Below, one piece after another: positions 30,165 to 36,800 of a stretch of DNA of 64,000 bases. The DNA lies in contig JAWNZC010000367.1 of NCBI GenBank assembly GCA_035771165.1, positions 1,026,001 through 1,090,000 of the forward strand, written 5' to 3'. Origin of the DNA: Paragorgia papillata. Taxonomy: Eukaryota > Cnidaria > Anthozoa > Scleralcyonacea > Coralliidae. The stretch's first letter is position 1, and every line of letters begins with the position of its first letter. Under the pieces are notes generated by a model. That model was not told the origin of the DNA. It saw nothing but the letters and a program-made list of their open reading frames with translations, and searched no databases. The position numbers were made by a program, and so were the translations under genes.

Positions 30165-30533
30165 CAAACGTTGACTTACTTTTTCGTGTACAATATCCAC
30201 TGCCGTCGATATTGGTTTGTCCATGTAGCTGACTACCAAAGTATATCACATGTAAATAGTGAATCCATAACATGTTGCAGATATTAGTGCCCAGATAAAA
30301 CGCCGAAGGAAACCGCTCGATAAAGTAGCTTTTGAAAGTCCACCAAAACTTGTATCAGACGCAAAATTTTTCCACAAAAGTCTGAAACTATTTTCTGGAG
30401 TTTTTTCTGTCTGTTTTCTTGGTTTAAAAACTTTTTCTTTTGACCGATGGTCTCTTTCCAAACCATTGTTGATCATTTTAACTGTATAGCAAAGAACATA
30501 AGTTATTCTGTATTCAGAATTATTCAACATCAT
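7226..30533 (-). CDS. DEG/ENaC/ASIC-family sodium channel subunit, 11 exons, with one in-frame TGA
   Basis: Exons, 5' to 3': 30533-30180, 25511-25144, 23760-23630, 22650-22487, 20919-20800, 16760-16658, 16210-16132, 13929-13875, 11576-11521, 7946-7871, 7393-7226. All ten junctions have GT/AG sites and phases that fit; the sum is 1,674 nt, 558 codons including the stop. Seen in order: cytoplasmic N-terminus and TM1; FPSVTVCNLNQF after TM1; the finger/thumb region with GNCYTFNPG and VPPGYSTS; cysteine-rich ACMKSCL, VCNCSG and CPQAC; then VFYEEL, LLGDIGGQLGLW and the G-I-S selectivity-filter triplet in TM2, with a short tail. This is the trimeric amiloride-sensitive type sodium channel fold of the plasma membrane. 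Oddities: a TGA at 30246-30248 inside TM1, and GG in place of the conserved HG. Start could be the first Met or the third at 30476. Which subfamily (HyNaC, FaNaC, ASIC) I cannot say. Confidence 0.93.
7871..7946 (-). CDS. Channel exon 10: last palm strand
   Basis: Acceptor ATCTTTTTTTGTAG, donor GGC|GTAAGT. Encodes NNFLRVKVFYEELNLQKIV to TQYG, matching the family's L.V.F/YYE.L. strand before TM2. A large nested transposon begins only 28 bp upstream of the exon. Confidence 0.92.
8184..8754. mobile_element. Element B (GTTTACACGG ends), nested in A
   Basis: Left CCCCGTTTACACGG and right CCGGTACCGTGTAAAC are inverted, with GAACCGGTCTCGAAT and ATTCGAGACCGGTCTCG inside them. Same family as 1528-1774 but with a different interior: element C. 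Confidence 0.75.
8225..8673. mobile_element. Element C: TACACGCG ends, saturated with AACAACTTGTT words
   Basis: Inverted ends TACACGCGTAAAAA and TTTTTACGCGTGTA. The interior is filled with AACAACTTGTT, GTGAACAAC and TTGTTACAAC in both orientations. Nested in B. Confidence 0.75.
8757..9817. mobile_element. Element D (GGGTGTTC ends), nested in A
   Basis: Ends TTAAGGGTGTTCGGAC and CTGAACACCCTTAA are inverted, and each is followed inward by a GTTGCTAGG / CCTAGCAAC pair. No transposase frame. A diverged relative lies at 14663-15252 in the opposite orientation. Confidence 0.75.
9829..10066. repeat. Foldback inside element A
   Basis: AGCGTTTTATTTTGTT and CAGTTTAATTC at the left pair with GAATTAAACTG and AACAAAATAAGACGCT at the right. 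Confidence 0.65.
10778..10965. mobile_element. MITE, family with TAGACCACTTTCATAATAG ends, copy 1
   Basis: Ends GGACCACTTTCATAATAG and CTATTATGAAAGTGGTC are inverted. Inner TTTATGTGCATCT and AGATGCACATAAA also pair. Nearly identical layout to 14402-14587. Confidence 0.8.
11142..11450 (+). mobile_element. 5S-rRNA-derived SINE, copy 1
   Basis: The head resembles the 5S rRNA internal promoter region (GGGGTTAGTACCTGGATGGG then TGACC), with part of the 5S body deleted. A shared body follows (GAGTAGAGTT, TCTCTCCTGTACTTCGAGGG, CACCCTCCATAAAAT, GTGATTCGTGGTCAGACATG). Same family as 33427-33793 and, reversed, 15258-15372. Confidence 0.75.
11521..11576 (-). CDS. Channel exon 9 (56 bp)
   Basis: Acceptor TTGTCCCCTTTCAG, donor GTCAC|GTAAGT. 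Encodes EDVKKNDFGDENKTDDDV plus two bases that complete Thr with the next exon. This is the variable acidic linker before the last palm strand. A SINE ends about 70 bp away. Confidence 0.85.
12391..12651. mobile_element. Foldback MITE
   Basis: Arms ACTGTTGATTTCATATTAC and TGTGTTGCGAAGTTCGTTG at the left are complemented at about 12592-12651. Confidence 0.75.
12883..12990. repeat. Short inverted repeat
   Basis: GATAACAATAAGTTGAAACAT and ATGTTTCAACTTGTCGTTATC are inverted around about 65 bp. Confidence 0.6.
13092..13336. mobile_element. Foldback MITE family G, copy 1
   Basis: Inverted arms: CCTTCCTAAAATATCGTTGC, AACTTCCTGTT and TTGATTGGTTT pair with the right half. The family recurs at 25858-26248. 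Confidence 0.7.
13338..13597. mobile_element. Foldback MITE with TTGCGCGCGCATCATTT arms
   Basis: ATAGGCGAATTTCAGGGT and TTGCGCGCGCATCATTT at the left; complement AAATGATGCGCGCGCAAC and CCTGAAACTCGCCTAT at the right. Confidence 0.7.
13875..13929 (-). CDS. Channel exon 8 (55 bp)
   Basis: Acceptor CAAAATTTAG, donor AAAG|GTAAAC. One base completes the split Leu, then HQSYRYSIMMSALTVNAK, the conserved Y..S.S strand after CP..C. Confidence 0.9.
14011..14300. mobile_element. MITE with 56-bp inverted ends carrying a tRNA-like sequence
   Basis: TTAAGGTGTTACTCC...GTGACGAACCAT...CCGGACAAGTAGAG...ACTCTACTT at the left is complemented at the right with about two mismatches. The tRNA-like segment sits directly against the inner edge of the right arm. 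Confidence 0.85.
14173..14245 (+). tRNA. tRNA-like sequence or tRNA pseudogene within a MITE
   Basis: An intact A box (TAGCTCAGTTGGTAGAGC) and B box (GGGTTCGAATCCC) at normal spacing, a good D stem, and an anticodon loop CCAGTAA whose anticodon would be AGT (Thr). The anticodon stem and part of the acceptor and T stems are mismatched (5' GACCTGT against 3' GCCGGGCC), so a working tRNA is unlikely; pol III transcription is possible. Confidence 0.6.
14402..14587. mobile_element. MITE, TAGACCACTTT family, copy 2
   Basis: Same ends and inner arms as 10778-10965. Confidence 0.8.
14663..15252. mobile_element. Relative of element D, interrupted by a 317-bp insertion
   Basis: TTAAGGGTGTTCAGAC at 14663 and, from about 15004, ATATTTATTTAGGTCCGTTG with GACGTCAT words match element D read on the other strand. 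Confidence 0.65.
14679..14995. mobile_element. Insertion with CACTGATCTC ends and 8-bp target-duplication-like flanks
   Basis: Inverted ends CACTGATCTC and GAGATCAGTG, flanked by GTTCAGAC and ATTCAAAC (6 of 8 match). The interrupted host sequence is continuous in element D. Confidence 0.6.
15258..15372 (-). mobile_element. 5S-derived SINE fragment, reverse orientation
   Basis: Reads as the complement of the shared SINE body: GAGGGAGGAAAACCGGAGAA, AAAACCCTCAAAGCACAGGA and AACTCTACTCACATGAG, then a truncated 5S-like head (GAGAACAAGGTTATT). Confidence 0.7.
15591..16029. mobile_element. MITE with AGGGGGTGTTTATATGGAG ends
   Basis: Inverted right end CTCCATATCAACACCTCCT. Interior is rich in GCCCGGCTAGCC words, like the element at 553-972. 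Confidence 0.65.
16132..16210 (-). CDS. Channel exon 7: cysteine-rich segment
   Basis: A 79-bp exon. Acceptor CTTTTAATTCTATAG, donor CCT|GTAAGT. Encodes ECLAGVSSKY and GCSKKCPQAC, the CP..C element. It is far too short to be found without the splice logic. Confidence 0.92.
16314..16562. repeat. Foldback in channel intron 6
   Basis: CTTCTGTAGTTGGTTGTG and TATTACTGTATTTCTG at the left pair with CAGAAATACAGTAATA and CAACGAACTACAGAAG at the right. Confidence 0.65.
16658..16760 (-). CDS. Channel exon 6: cysteine-rich segment
   Basis: Acceptor ACTCTTTTTAG, donor AAT|GTAAGTA. Encodes ACMKSCLAKEQKRVCNCSG to EEEE, with the C...C.......C.C spacing of the family's cysteine-rich region. One base is carried over and completes Phe with the next exon. 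Confidence 0.92.
17133..17300. mobile_element. MITE, ATAGATCGTTTTCA family, copy 2
   Basis: Close match to 2579-2764, including GGTGGTGAAACAATACGAAA and ATATGGCCGCCGTGACGTCA. Confidence 0.75.
17304..18219. mobile_element. 0.9-kb element with palindromic head, copy 1
   Basis: Begins with a roughly 105-bp palindrome (ACAATTATACCAT..., GAGTCGTATATGAGCTCATA, GCCAACGAGGCG and complement). TATTATATAGC follows it and is inverted as GCTATATAATA at the right end. About 95% like 52256-53166. Its internal frame is broken by small deletions. Confidence 0.8.
18314..19852 (+). CDS. Putative small + strand gene nested in channel intron 5 (incomplete model)
   Basis: First exon 18314-18436: ATG in AAAATGG context, 41 codons (MAALLDVIKCFESTVF... 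to FQNSK), donor AAG|GTAAGT. A second exon from 18599 (acceptor TTTATACAG) is open through LLVLNVIQTVVENCSLIQL to a donor at 18690 or 18732. A later pair joins well: 19334 (or 19323)-19405 (QLENELILAKAQKSF, donor GTAAGG) to 19569-19719, an acidic Ser/Asp-rich C-terminus (DDTDTDSISSSTSDVTDL) with TAA. AATAAA follows at 19847. The middle junction phases do not close with the exons I found, so at least one exon is missing. Family not recognised; the frames and splice sites are the only evidence. Confidence 0.5.
20121..20656. mobile_element. MITE with TACAGGGGGTGGA ends
   Basis: TACAGGGGGTGGAGGTGGAC and GTCCACCCCCTGTA ends, each with a run of A/T then GTGG. Inner arms (ATCTGCTCAAATATGATAT and ATATCATATTTGAGCAGAT) pair almost perfectly, so most of the element folds back. 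Confidence 0.8.
20800..20919 (-). CDS. Channel exon 5
   Basis: Exactly 40 codons, phase 0-0, acceptor TTTTTTTATTAG, donor AAAG|GTCAGT. Encodes ETIVRVDPFKNGSC to KYSVK, the stretch just before the conserved C...C pair. Confidence 0.92.
21120..21300. repeat. MITE-like segment with CCCCGTTCACACGA end
   Basis: ACCCCGTTCACACGAGTTCG at the left and TCGTGTGAAC at the right. The internal words GAAAACGG repeat. Weak inverted ends. Confidence 0.4.
21691..22138. repeat. Long inverted repeat, two 151-bp arms
   Basis: Arms 21691-21841 and 21988-22138 are near-perfect complements (outer CCGGTGTCACGGTCTC; inner TATCACGTTCTTTT) around a 146-bp loop. A transcript of the channel pre-mRNA here would fold into a long duplex. 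Confidence 0.85.
22487..22650 (-). CDS. Channel exon 4: thumb/palm with VPPGYSTS
   Basis: Acceptor TACTTTCATTAG. Encodes GLSMDFNIEQSEY, GLKIVIHNPKQIPFP and ITVPPGYSTSVAIRK; IH...P and V.PG are family hallmarks. Donor AAAG|GTAAGT. Confidence 0.93.
23478..23568. mobile_element. Tiny hairpin insertion with 9-bp direct repeats
   Basis: A perfect 23-bp stem (23494-23516 with 23530-23552), 13-nt loop, extended by TACCC/GGGTA after a 2-nt mismatch. It is flanked by GACAGGGAT at 23478-23486 and 23560-23568. The right copy lies in a reverse-strand B-box-like GGTTCGATCCCTGTC. Confidence 0.75.
23630..23760 (-). CDS. Channel exon 3: GNCYTFNPG
   Basis: Starts after CCTTAG, so the carried GG plus G gives Gly, then YLAQFWTPSWNWRFGNCYTF. 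The GNCYTFN segment is diagnostic for the family. The donor is ATG|GTATGT. Confidence 0.93.
24111..24430 (+). pseudogene. Non-LTR retrotransposon reverse transcriptase remnant
   Basis: The + strand reads LDYCTVIWENIDLT, then QNRVTRIVCML and NINKKRVDR with stops and shifts. LDYC..VW and LQ.. QNR..R.. are the usual words at the C-terminal end of LINE reverse transcriptases. Dead and truncated at both ends; lies in channel intron 3. Confidence 0.55.
24533..24636 (+). repeat. Retroelement 3'-end-like segment with CTGATGA...CGAAAG core, copy 1
   Basis: TGACGTGAGCC, then CTGATGAGTCAACAGGCCG, AAAGCTTAGCAA, ATAAATATTTTACG and the hairpin GTGGTGTTTCCAC. The same ordered words occur on the - strand at 30751-31026 and in part at 25940-26035. 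Confidence 0.6.
25144..25511 (-). CDS. Channel exon 2: start of extracellular domain
   Basis: Acceptor GTTTGTTCTCCAG, phase 0; begins NIDFPSVTVCNLNQFRKS, the signature just after TM1 in this family. A charged, acidic stretch (SDIDDEENSLNDVDF) follows. It ends CSWMGLNCKNG at a GG|GTAAGT donor with two bases carried over. Confidence 0.93.
25858..26248. mobile_element. Foldback MITE family G, copy 2, with nested insertion
   Basis: CTTCCTAAAATATTGTTGC at the left and ACAACATTTTAGGAACGC at the right match 13092-13336. The left half is interrupted after AAACTTCCTGTTA by a segment ending before CTAACTTCCTGTTG. Confidence 0.65.
25940..26035. repeat. 21-bp perfect inverted repeat around a CGAAAGCTCAGCA motif
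   Basis: Arms AAAATGTTTGCGGATACAAC (25940 onward) and their complement ending at 26035 flank a CTGAGCAAC...CGACGAAAGCTCAGCAG segment of the same family as 24533 and 30751. Confidence 0.65.
26730..26869. mobile_element. 140-bp near-perfect palindrome (MITE)
   Basis: ACAAATAGATTCCATTTT, TGTCTGTTCAGTTATAGAT and GCACAGA.GACGTCACA are complemented in order to 26869. Confidence 0.85.
27254..27395. repeat. Array of four similar hairpins
   Basis: Hairpins at 27254-27283, 27295-27325, 27329-27355 and 27365-27395 share the plan GTCC-(T/A)A-GGGG-loop-CCCC-GGAC. They lie at the outer (3') edge of the DIRS remnant. Confidence 0.7.
27420..29710 (-). mobile_element. Decayed DIRS-type (tyrosine-recombinase) retroelement
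   Basis: On the - strand, 5' to 3', across several frames: a gag-like Ser/Thr-rich leader (29706-29051); a cysteine-rich CSNFNRTGICKRNLC plus HICNRCDSAHAGYHC segment (about 28800-28720); TPIVVTTKLEDTLAGHP (28698-28375); RT pieces SAPYLFNQLSDAIEW (about 28110-28060) and HILDDFLLIEPPSP (28037 on) with MEARLPADKIERLR and LKELQSLIGTLNFQ; then the RNase H word ELYTDASG (near 27550). This order and these words are typical of DIRS/Ngaro RT-RH. Stops and frameshifts make it dead. I did not find the recombinase. It sits in channel intron 1. Confidence 0.75.
30118..30163. repeat. (TA)n microsatellite
   Basis: About 23 uninterrupted TA units, starting 17 bp inside channel intron 1 from the exon 1 donor. 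Confidence 0.95.
30180..30533 (-). CDS. Channel exon 1: N-terminus and TM1, with TGA
   Basis: Encodes the cytoplasmic N-terminus (LLWKNFASDTSFGGLSKA), TM1 (FIWALISATCYGFTIYM, then TGA at 30246-30248) and continues in frame as YTLVVSYMDKPISTAVDIV to a strong AAA|GTAAGT donor. Homology-like sequence on both sides of the TGA in one frame argues for a point change, not a wrong frame. Candidate starts: 30533, 30530, or 30476 (context AAAATG). Confidence 0.88.
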
Positions 30534-30750
30534 GATTCATATACAGTAACCCATGTAACTTTTAAGTTAAGAGGACACATTAAATTTTGGAATAGTGATG
30601 TAATTGTAATATTCGTTCTTATTTGGTAAGCATAAAATATAACCATGCAACAAGCTATATATTGTTGTGAAGCTCTTTTTTGCTCTGTCAAAATATACCC
30701 ATTCTATTTTATATCTTTTGATAAGTATATATGAATAAAGGCGAGAATTT

Positions 30751-31026
30751 GTGGTAACACCACGTTTATTATTTATTGCTGAGCTTTCGACCTGTTGACT
30801 CAGGCCCCGTTCACACTATACCGATAGAATAGAGCGTGGTGATTGGTTGGATCACGGGGTTATATCGTATTCGGCACGAAACGGCACATAATTATGCCGT
30901 CTGTTCACACTATACCGGATAGGTTTTCGTGCCGGAACGAAAACCTATCCGGTATATAGTGTGAACGGGGCCTCAGGCCTTCATCGGAGCAAATCCCAAT
31001 ATTGTCTTGGCTCACGTCATATAAAC
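30751..31026 (-). repeat. Retroelement 3'-end-like segment, copy 2, split by a MITE
   Basis: On the - strand: TGACGTGAGCCAAGAC, CCGATGAAGGC, then after the MITE CTGAGTCAACAGGTCGAAAG, CTCAGCAATAAATA and GTGGTGTTACCAC. Same order as 24533-24636. Confidence 0.6.
30804..30971. mobile_element. MITE with GCCCCGTTCACACTATACCG ends and 5-bp target duplication
   Basis: Perfect inverted ends, flanked by CTCAG on both sides (30799-30803 and 30972-30976). The host segment is uninterrupted in the relative at 24533-24636. Confidence 0.85.
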
Positions 31027-31743
31027 AAAAACAACTTAACAACCAGAATCACGACGTAAGGACACAATGACGTAGTTACGTGCTTACGGTTGTTCTAAAA
31101 TTAAGTAAATTGCATAATGGAATCACAGGGTGCTCAATTTCTCGAAGCCAAGAGTATATCGCATTCCATTTGAGTGAGTCGAACTGGTAGGAATCTCTCA
31201 ACTCGTCGATCTGAAGGAACATAAGGCCTGCATGCACGTTGCGCTAAAGGCTGAGCTTGAGAAATCTGCTGTGGCAAAACACGCTGGGGAATTAGAATTT
31301 TCTAATTTTCTATCTCAACTAATTTTCTATCTCAACGATCGTGGCATCCTTGCGTTTTATACGGAAACGGTGATTTTGCAATCTCAGCGATCAGTATGCA
31401 TCCGATTCCCAGCGGACCATTAAAACAATGGCCGCGATCAACTATGGCCGCCTTAGCGATCATATGGAAACAGCGACATGATTGTTGACCGTTGCGATCG
31501 CCGAGCTAATTTTTGAGCGATCGTAGCGATTATATGGAAACCAGGCTTAAGAGAAATATATATCATAGTTTATCAAATTCATTAAAAATTCATAAAGAAA
31601 ATTCAAAAGAAATGAATATTTAATCAATGTCTGTATATCGCATACAGATTCGTCCAGATTTACATAAACGTTTTCCTCAATTTACTAAAATCACTCCAAC
31701 TTGAAAAATAGTTTGAAAACATGGCTATTTAGATGCGTCCATT

Positions 31744-31856
31744 TGATAAGTACGATAAAGCATTCGCAGCCGATCGGTATCTGATTTACTACGGCTCGCT
31801 TGCAGCTCGCCTTGTAAATCAGATTCAGATCGCTGCTCATGCTTTATTGTCTATTA
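31744..31856. repeat. Foldback
   Basis: GATAAAGCATTCGCAGCCGA and CTGATTTAC pair with GTAAATCAGATTC and GCTGCTCATGCTTTAT. Confidence 0.6.
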
Positions 31857-31900
31857 CATACAGACATTCTAAAATTGAACGTGTCTTTCCCTCTTACCGG

Positions 31901-31998
31901 TACAGCGCGTCCAGTCTAACCAACGTCACTGTACGTAAGTTCATTATCCAACCAAAGAACTAACTCTTTGTGACCTCGGTTAGACTGGACACGCTGTA
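31901..31998. mobile_element. 98-bp MITE
   Basis: TACAGCGCGTCCAGTCTAAC and GTTAGACTGGACACGCTGTA ends, one internal mismatch. Confidence 0.8.
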
Positions 31999-33426
31999 AA
32001 GACCCAGATTGTTGATAGTTCTACTTTTTATTTCTTTTATGAAATAAGACAAAGAGATGTACCATGACGTCACAACCTTAACGGTGATTACACGATACTG
32101 TATACTTGTGAAGATCATTACATGTTATTTAAAAAATGAAGATGATGTAATGCACAGTTCACATTAATAAAACCCTTTAGGTGATAATTTACCTGGTTCC
32201 TACTGGCGTCTATCACAGTGTGAACTCGTCTTATCTGTAATTAAGTATATAATTAAAAAAATCGAGATGTTATTATAAACGTGTTTTAATCCCAATACGA
32301 AACTTTAAGTATCCAAAAATGTCATTAGATACCAGCAAAAAGTAATCTGAATTACAAAATTGCAACGTCAATGTTGGTGTCAAGGTGAATTATATTGAGT
32401 GTAAATTAATGTTCTTAGAGTTATTATACTCACAACCTTCTGATCGTCTGTGAGACATTCTAACTATCGAGCTTCTAGAAATCAGATGATTTGAACGTAG
32501 GTTGAATTTGATGTATTGATGTGTTTGACGAAACTAACATGCTATATTATCATACTTGCACATAGCAGTATAATGTCGCACATTGAACGTAACCAACTTT
32601 CAAATCATCTGAGTCGCAATAGGTCAATGGTGCGTCTCATCGGCGATCAGAAAGTTTTGGGTTTGAGTCCCCCTGGGAACTCAGAACTGTTTCTGAGTAA
32701 AATATCTCGAGGAACGTTTACACTCAATTTCTCATATCCTAGCTAGCGTATCTATCCGTTCTCTTAACGCCATTGGCGGCTTGAATGTGGAGAACTGCTG
32801 AGATCTTAGAGAACGTAATGCTGACAAATAATAGTTTTCAAAATATTGACACGAATAGTCTGATTCCTGCCGAAGATTGGGGATTGGCTCGTAATTTTTG
32901 CCAGTTAAAATATGTATCTTTAGTCAGACATGCATTTAATTATTTCTATTTCGTTCATTCATTTAATCAGAGCTTTATTGGTTATGGTGGCAATTGTGGG
33001 AAGAATGAGTCGAACTCAGCACAGAACGATACCGGATGGGAAGCAAAGACGTTTGGCGATAAAAGAATATAGATTCGTGATGAATCTGTTATACTGTTGA
33101 CAACAATCACGGTACTATATATACTATTTTCTTTGTGACACCCCTGCTCCCAATTATGTTGTTTTTTTAATATGAATTTAGTATGTGGGAAATTTCATAT
33201 GTATAGTAATGCTTCAATTCGATATGTACACAATTTACTCGCACGAGAAATATTATGTGAACATGCTTAACTATATATTAGAATAATCTTTCTGTGATAA
33301 AATGCTCAAAGCAGGAGTCTATTGTGACTGGGTGTACATGTGAGTGAGGAAGATGGGAGGGAGCGAGCGGGTTAGGTTAGGAGCGAGTGATGGATCGAGC
33401 GACAGAACGAGCGAGCGAGTGGCGTG
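31999..33426. other. Region without recognised gene; one tRNA-type SINE relic
   Basis: Around 32605-32715 a tRNA-like A box (AGGTCAATGGTGCGTC) and B box (GGGTTTGAGTCCC) are followed by an ACTCAGAACTGTTTCTGAGT hairpin, as in 54960-55065. Nothing else supportable. Confidence 0.45.
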
Positions 33427-33793
33427 GGTAGCGTGTGCTGTTAGGGCGCTGCCTCTCACCAAAAGTTAAGCCCGGTGTGATGGGGTTAGTACTTGGATGG
33501 GTGACCGTCTGGGAATAACCCCGTTCTCGAGCTTGAAACACTCATGTGAGTAGAGTTTATTTGGTCTCTCCTGTGCTTCGAGGGTTTTTCGTCGGGTTCT
33601 CCGGTTTTCCTCCCTCCATAAAATCAACACCTAGGTCTGTGATTCGTGGTCTGACATGTGTCATAGGGCGGCTGCTTCGAGCGCCTTTAATATGCCTTCG
33701 ACTCTGCCACTTGAAATTTAGTAATGTAAATTGCTCTTGAAAAGCCCCTTGTGGGAAGAAGTAATTAAAATCTGTATTCTGTATTCTGTATTA
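33427..33793 (+). mobile_element. 5S-rRNA-derived SINE, copy 2 (fullest)
   Basis: The head is clearly 5S-like: CACCAAAAGTTAAGCCCGG, GGGGTTAGTACTTGGATGGG, TGACCGTCTGGGAATA. The shared body follows and it ends in a short ATTCTGT tandem repeat. Confidence 0.85.
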
Positions 33794-33873
33794 AAGACTG
33801 GACTTAAATTGGAATGTTAAAGGTAAAATAGATTGCATGACGTATATTAAAATTGTATGTAAAATCTGATAAG

Positions 33874-36800
33874 TACACAGTAAATTTTAGGGAGTAAAAT
33901 TTACTCTGAAAAGTGGGGTTAAAGTTTGTCCCACAAACGCCCCGGTTTTGAGGGGTAAAATTTACCCTACCCAAAAATTTACCCCTCAAATATTGGTGTA
34001 ATTTTTACTCTCAAAAGTGAGGTAATTATTTTGTCCCAAAAATGCCCCGGACTTTGTGGGTAAATATGGGGAGGGAGTAACACCTTTCCAAAAGAGGTGT
34101 AATTTCTACACCACTTTTACAATTATATATTGATCACAAATCCCTTAAATTGGAATCTTAATTCAAGTTGCTCGCTGGAATAATTGTTTTTGTTTCAAGT
34201 TTAATTCAGGATTAAATGATCTAAAATAAATTTACATGTTAAATATATTCAAAATGTATTACATGCATGCAATGAGACTAATGAGTGAATCATGCAGGAG
34301 ACATGGCCTTGTATATTTAGTTACCTTGCATACTCTATATATGCGTTATCTGTCAGTTAGCATAAAATAATACTGCAATAAGAACGAGGGAATAAAAAAA
34401 AACGTTCGTTTGAAAATTCCCCACGAAACTTACCAACTTTGGAGCAAATAACTTAGCTGCATTCTCTAGGAACAACTAAATTTAGGAACGAAATTCTCAA
34501 AAAAATTATAATTGGCATGGTTATATACCCATGCTGAGCTACATTGCCATTGATTTGACTTTATTTAGGCATAAAACAGAAATAGATTATCAATATTTGT
34601 TATATATGCGAACTATACACTTTTCATTTGCAAGAAGAAACCGTTCTGATAAACTTTAAATCTTGTGGCAACAACTTCCTTTTCTGAACAAAGTACGTTC
34701 TTCTGGTCCTTCGTCTAAAATAAGTCTTTGTTGGCTTTGAAAAATAAAATACAAACAAATAACAGTTTAGTAAAAATGCCAATGCAATAAATTTACGCTA
34801 ACATAAGTGTACAGCTATTTACTGAATAAATAAGTAAAAGTAAATAGGCTGTAGTTTAGTCTTTATCTTAAATATTGAACCAGTATTTCATAGCTGCCTG
34901 CCTATAAACTTGATATAATGTATGTGTTGCACATATGCACTGAAAATCTTGACTGTATAACTAATTTTATAGATAGTGCATTGCCTTCTTCTTGCAAAAT
35001 TAATGTGTCCTAAAAACTGATTCAGCAATTGTTTTATAAAATAACTTCATGCAATTTTATGTTTTCATTTCTAATCTTATTTTAATTCATTAACATTTAG
35101 ATTGACGTATATATATACATATATATAAATGCTTCAAAATTTAACTCTAGGATGTAGGCAATTGCAAAGATATATTATTATTGTCCACATTTTATTCAAT
35201 GAAACATGGTAAGCATAAACATATTGTCACTTTCGCAAGGCGTGCCACCTCACGTTCTGACTCAGGTCGTGTCAACCCAAGTCTTCAGCACAGTAACAAT
35301 ACATATCTTACCAAGACAGAATTCAAATAGCTCCACTCGCAAGGCGTGACACCTCAACGTTCCGTCTCAAGTCGTGTAAACTCAAGACTTCGGCACGTGA
35401 AGAACATTTGAATTCTTATATATTTTAATTGTATTTTACATTATATTTTACGCGTGTATTCACTAAGATGTGTACAAGATATACATTTACTATACTGTTC
35501 CAAAGATACATATATTATACCATTGCTTTCGCGCCTTTGGAATTAATCGCAAACAAACGACACACATAAACTATAAAGCTGTAGCTACAGACTATAAAGA
35601 TATACAAGAACAAGTGTAAGAAGAAAACTACAAATTATTGCAATGCGTGATCATAATTAACCATAAAATTATTATTTATTTTTATTAAAACTTCTTACCT
35701 TTCAATCCACACAATGACAATGTTGAACAACATATCAATGATATCATTTTTTGTCAGTCTGTTCACTGCGATCAAAAATCTAAAGAACAAGCCAAAACCT
35801 TTGTATCAGCCGAGTCGAATTGTTAACCGCCATAAATGCTAATAGGTCATTTGCGTTTAAACATAGCCAGTTTGATAAAGAAGGTGATTAAGAGTATCTA
35901 AACTTGGTTGCGTATTACATATATATCTAGATGACAAGAATACTATAGTACTAAAATTTGGAAACGAACGTTTGCGATAACCACATGCATGTCTTGCCCT
36001 AATAGTTCTTTCCAAATTCCACAGCTGTTCTGAAATCTCAAGTGTTTTGCGTATGAGATGTTAATAAGATAAGAGGAAAGCGCAAACTATGATTGGTTTA
36101 TGCGGTAATCGGGGTCGATAATGTACTGGCATTACTCAGTTTAGCTGTCGAGTCTACAGACAAAAGTCGCCACAGAAATATTTGTTATATTTTTAAACTT
36201 TGCATGTTGTAATAAAATATAATTCTATATTCTAACTGACTTTAGTTCTTTATCGCTATCTAGTAAGATATTTGCCGTATATGAAACAAATAAACTAGTG
36301 CTCTTTATAAATTAAATTGTTCTCGAACTTATATAAATTAGCCATGCATGGCTGCCATGCCTTCGTCACTTGCTTAATTTAGTAATAATTTTATTCATTC
36401 TGTCCTTATCAAAGTTGCTTACCGCCGTTTACAATAACAAGTTTTATTCTTTATATCGGTCTGACAACCTACAAAACGTACATTGACATTGTCCTTTAAC
36501 TTCTTTAGTGTATTACTGCACTATCTGAGGTGACAATGCAATGTATTTACTGGTATACGTTGTAATTTTATTTATACTGAATCCATATATATAATCTGTA
36601 GACGAGTTTAATCATTCAATTTCAATCCGCGAGCTAGCTATAGGGGTTAGAATTAGTATACAGTAGCTAAACTGTACACTCAGCCTTATACGTTTATTCT
36701 GGTTTAAATTTAATATATACTTTGCACATCATCTTTAAAATACTCAATAATAACACAACACGGCCGCTCATGTAGTACATATTACTTATAGAACAACACA

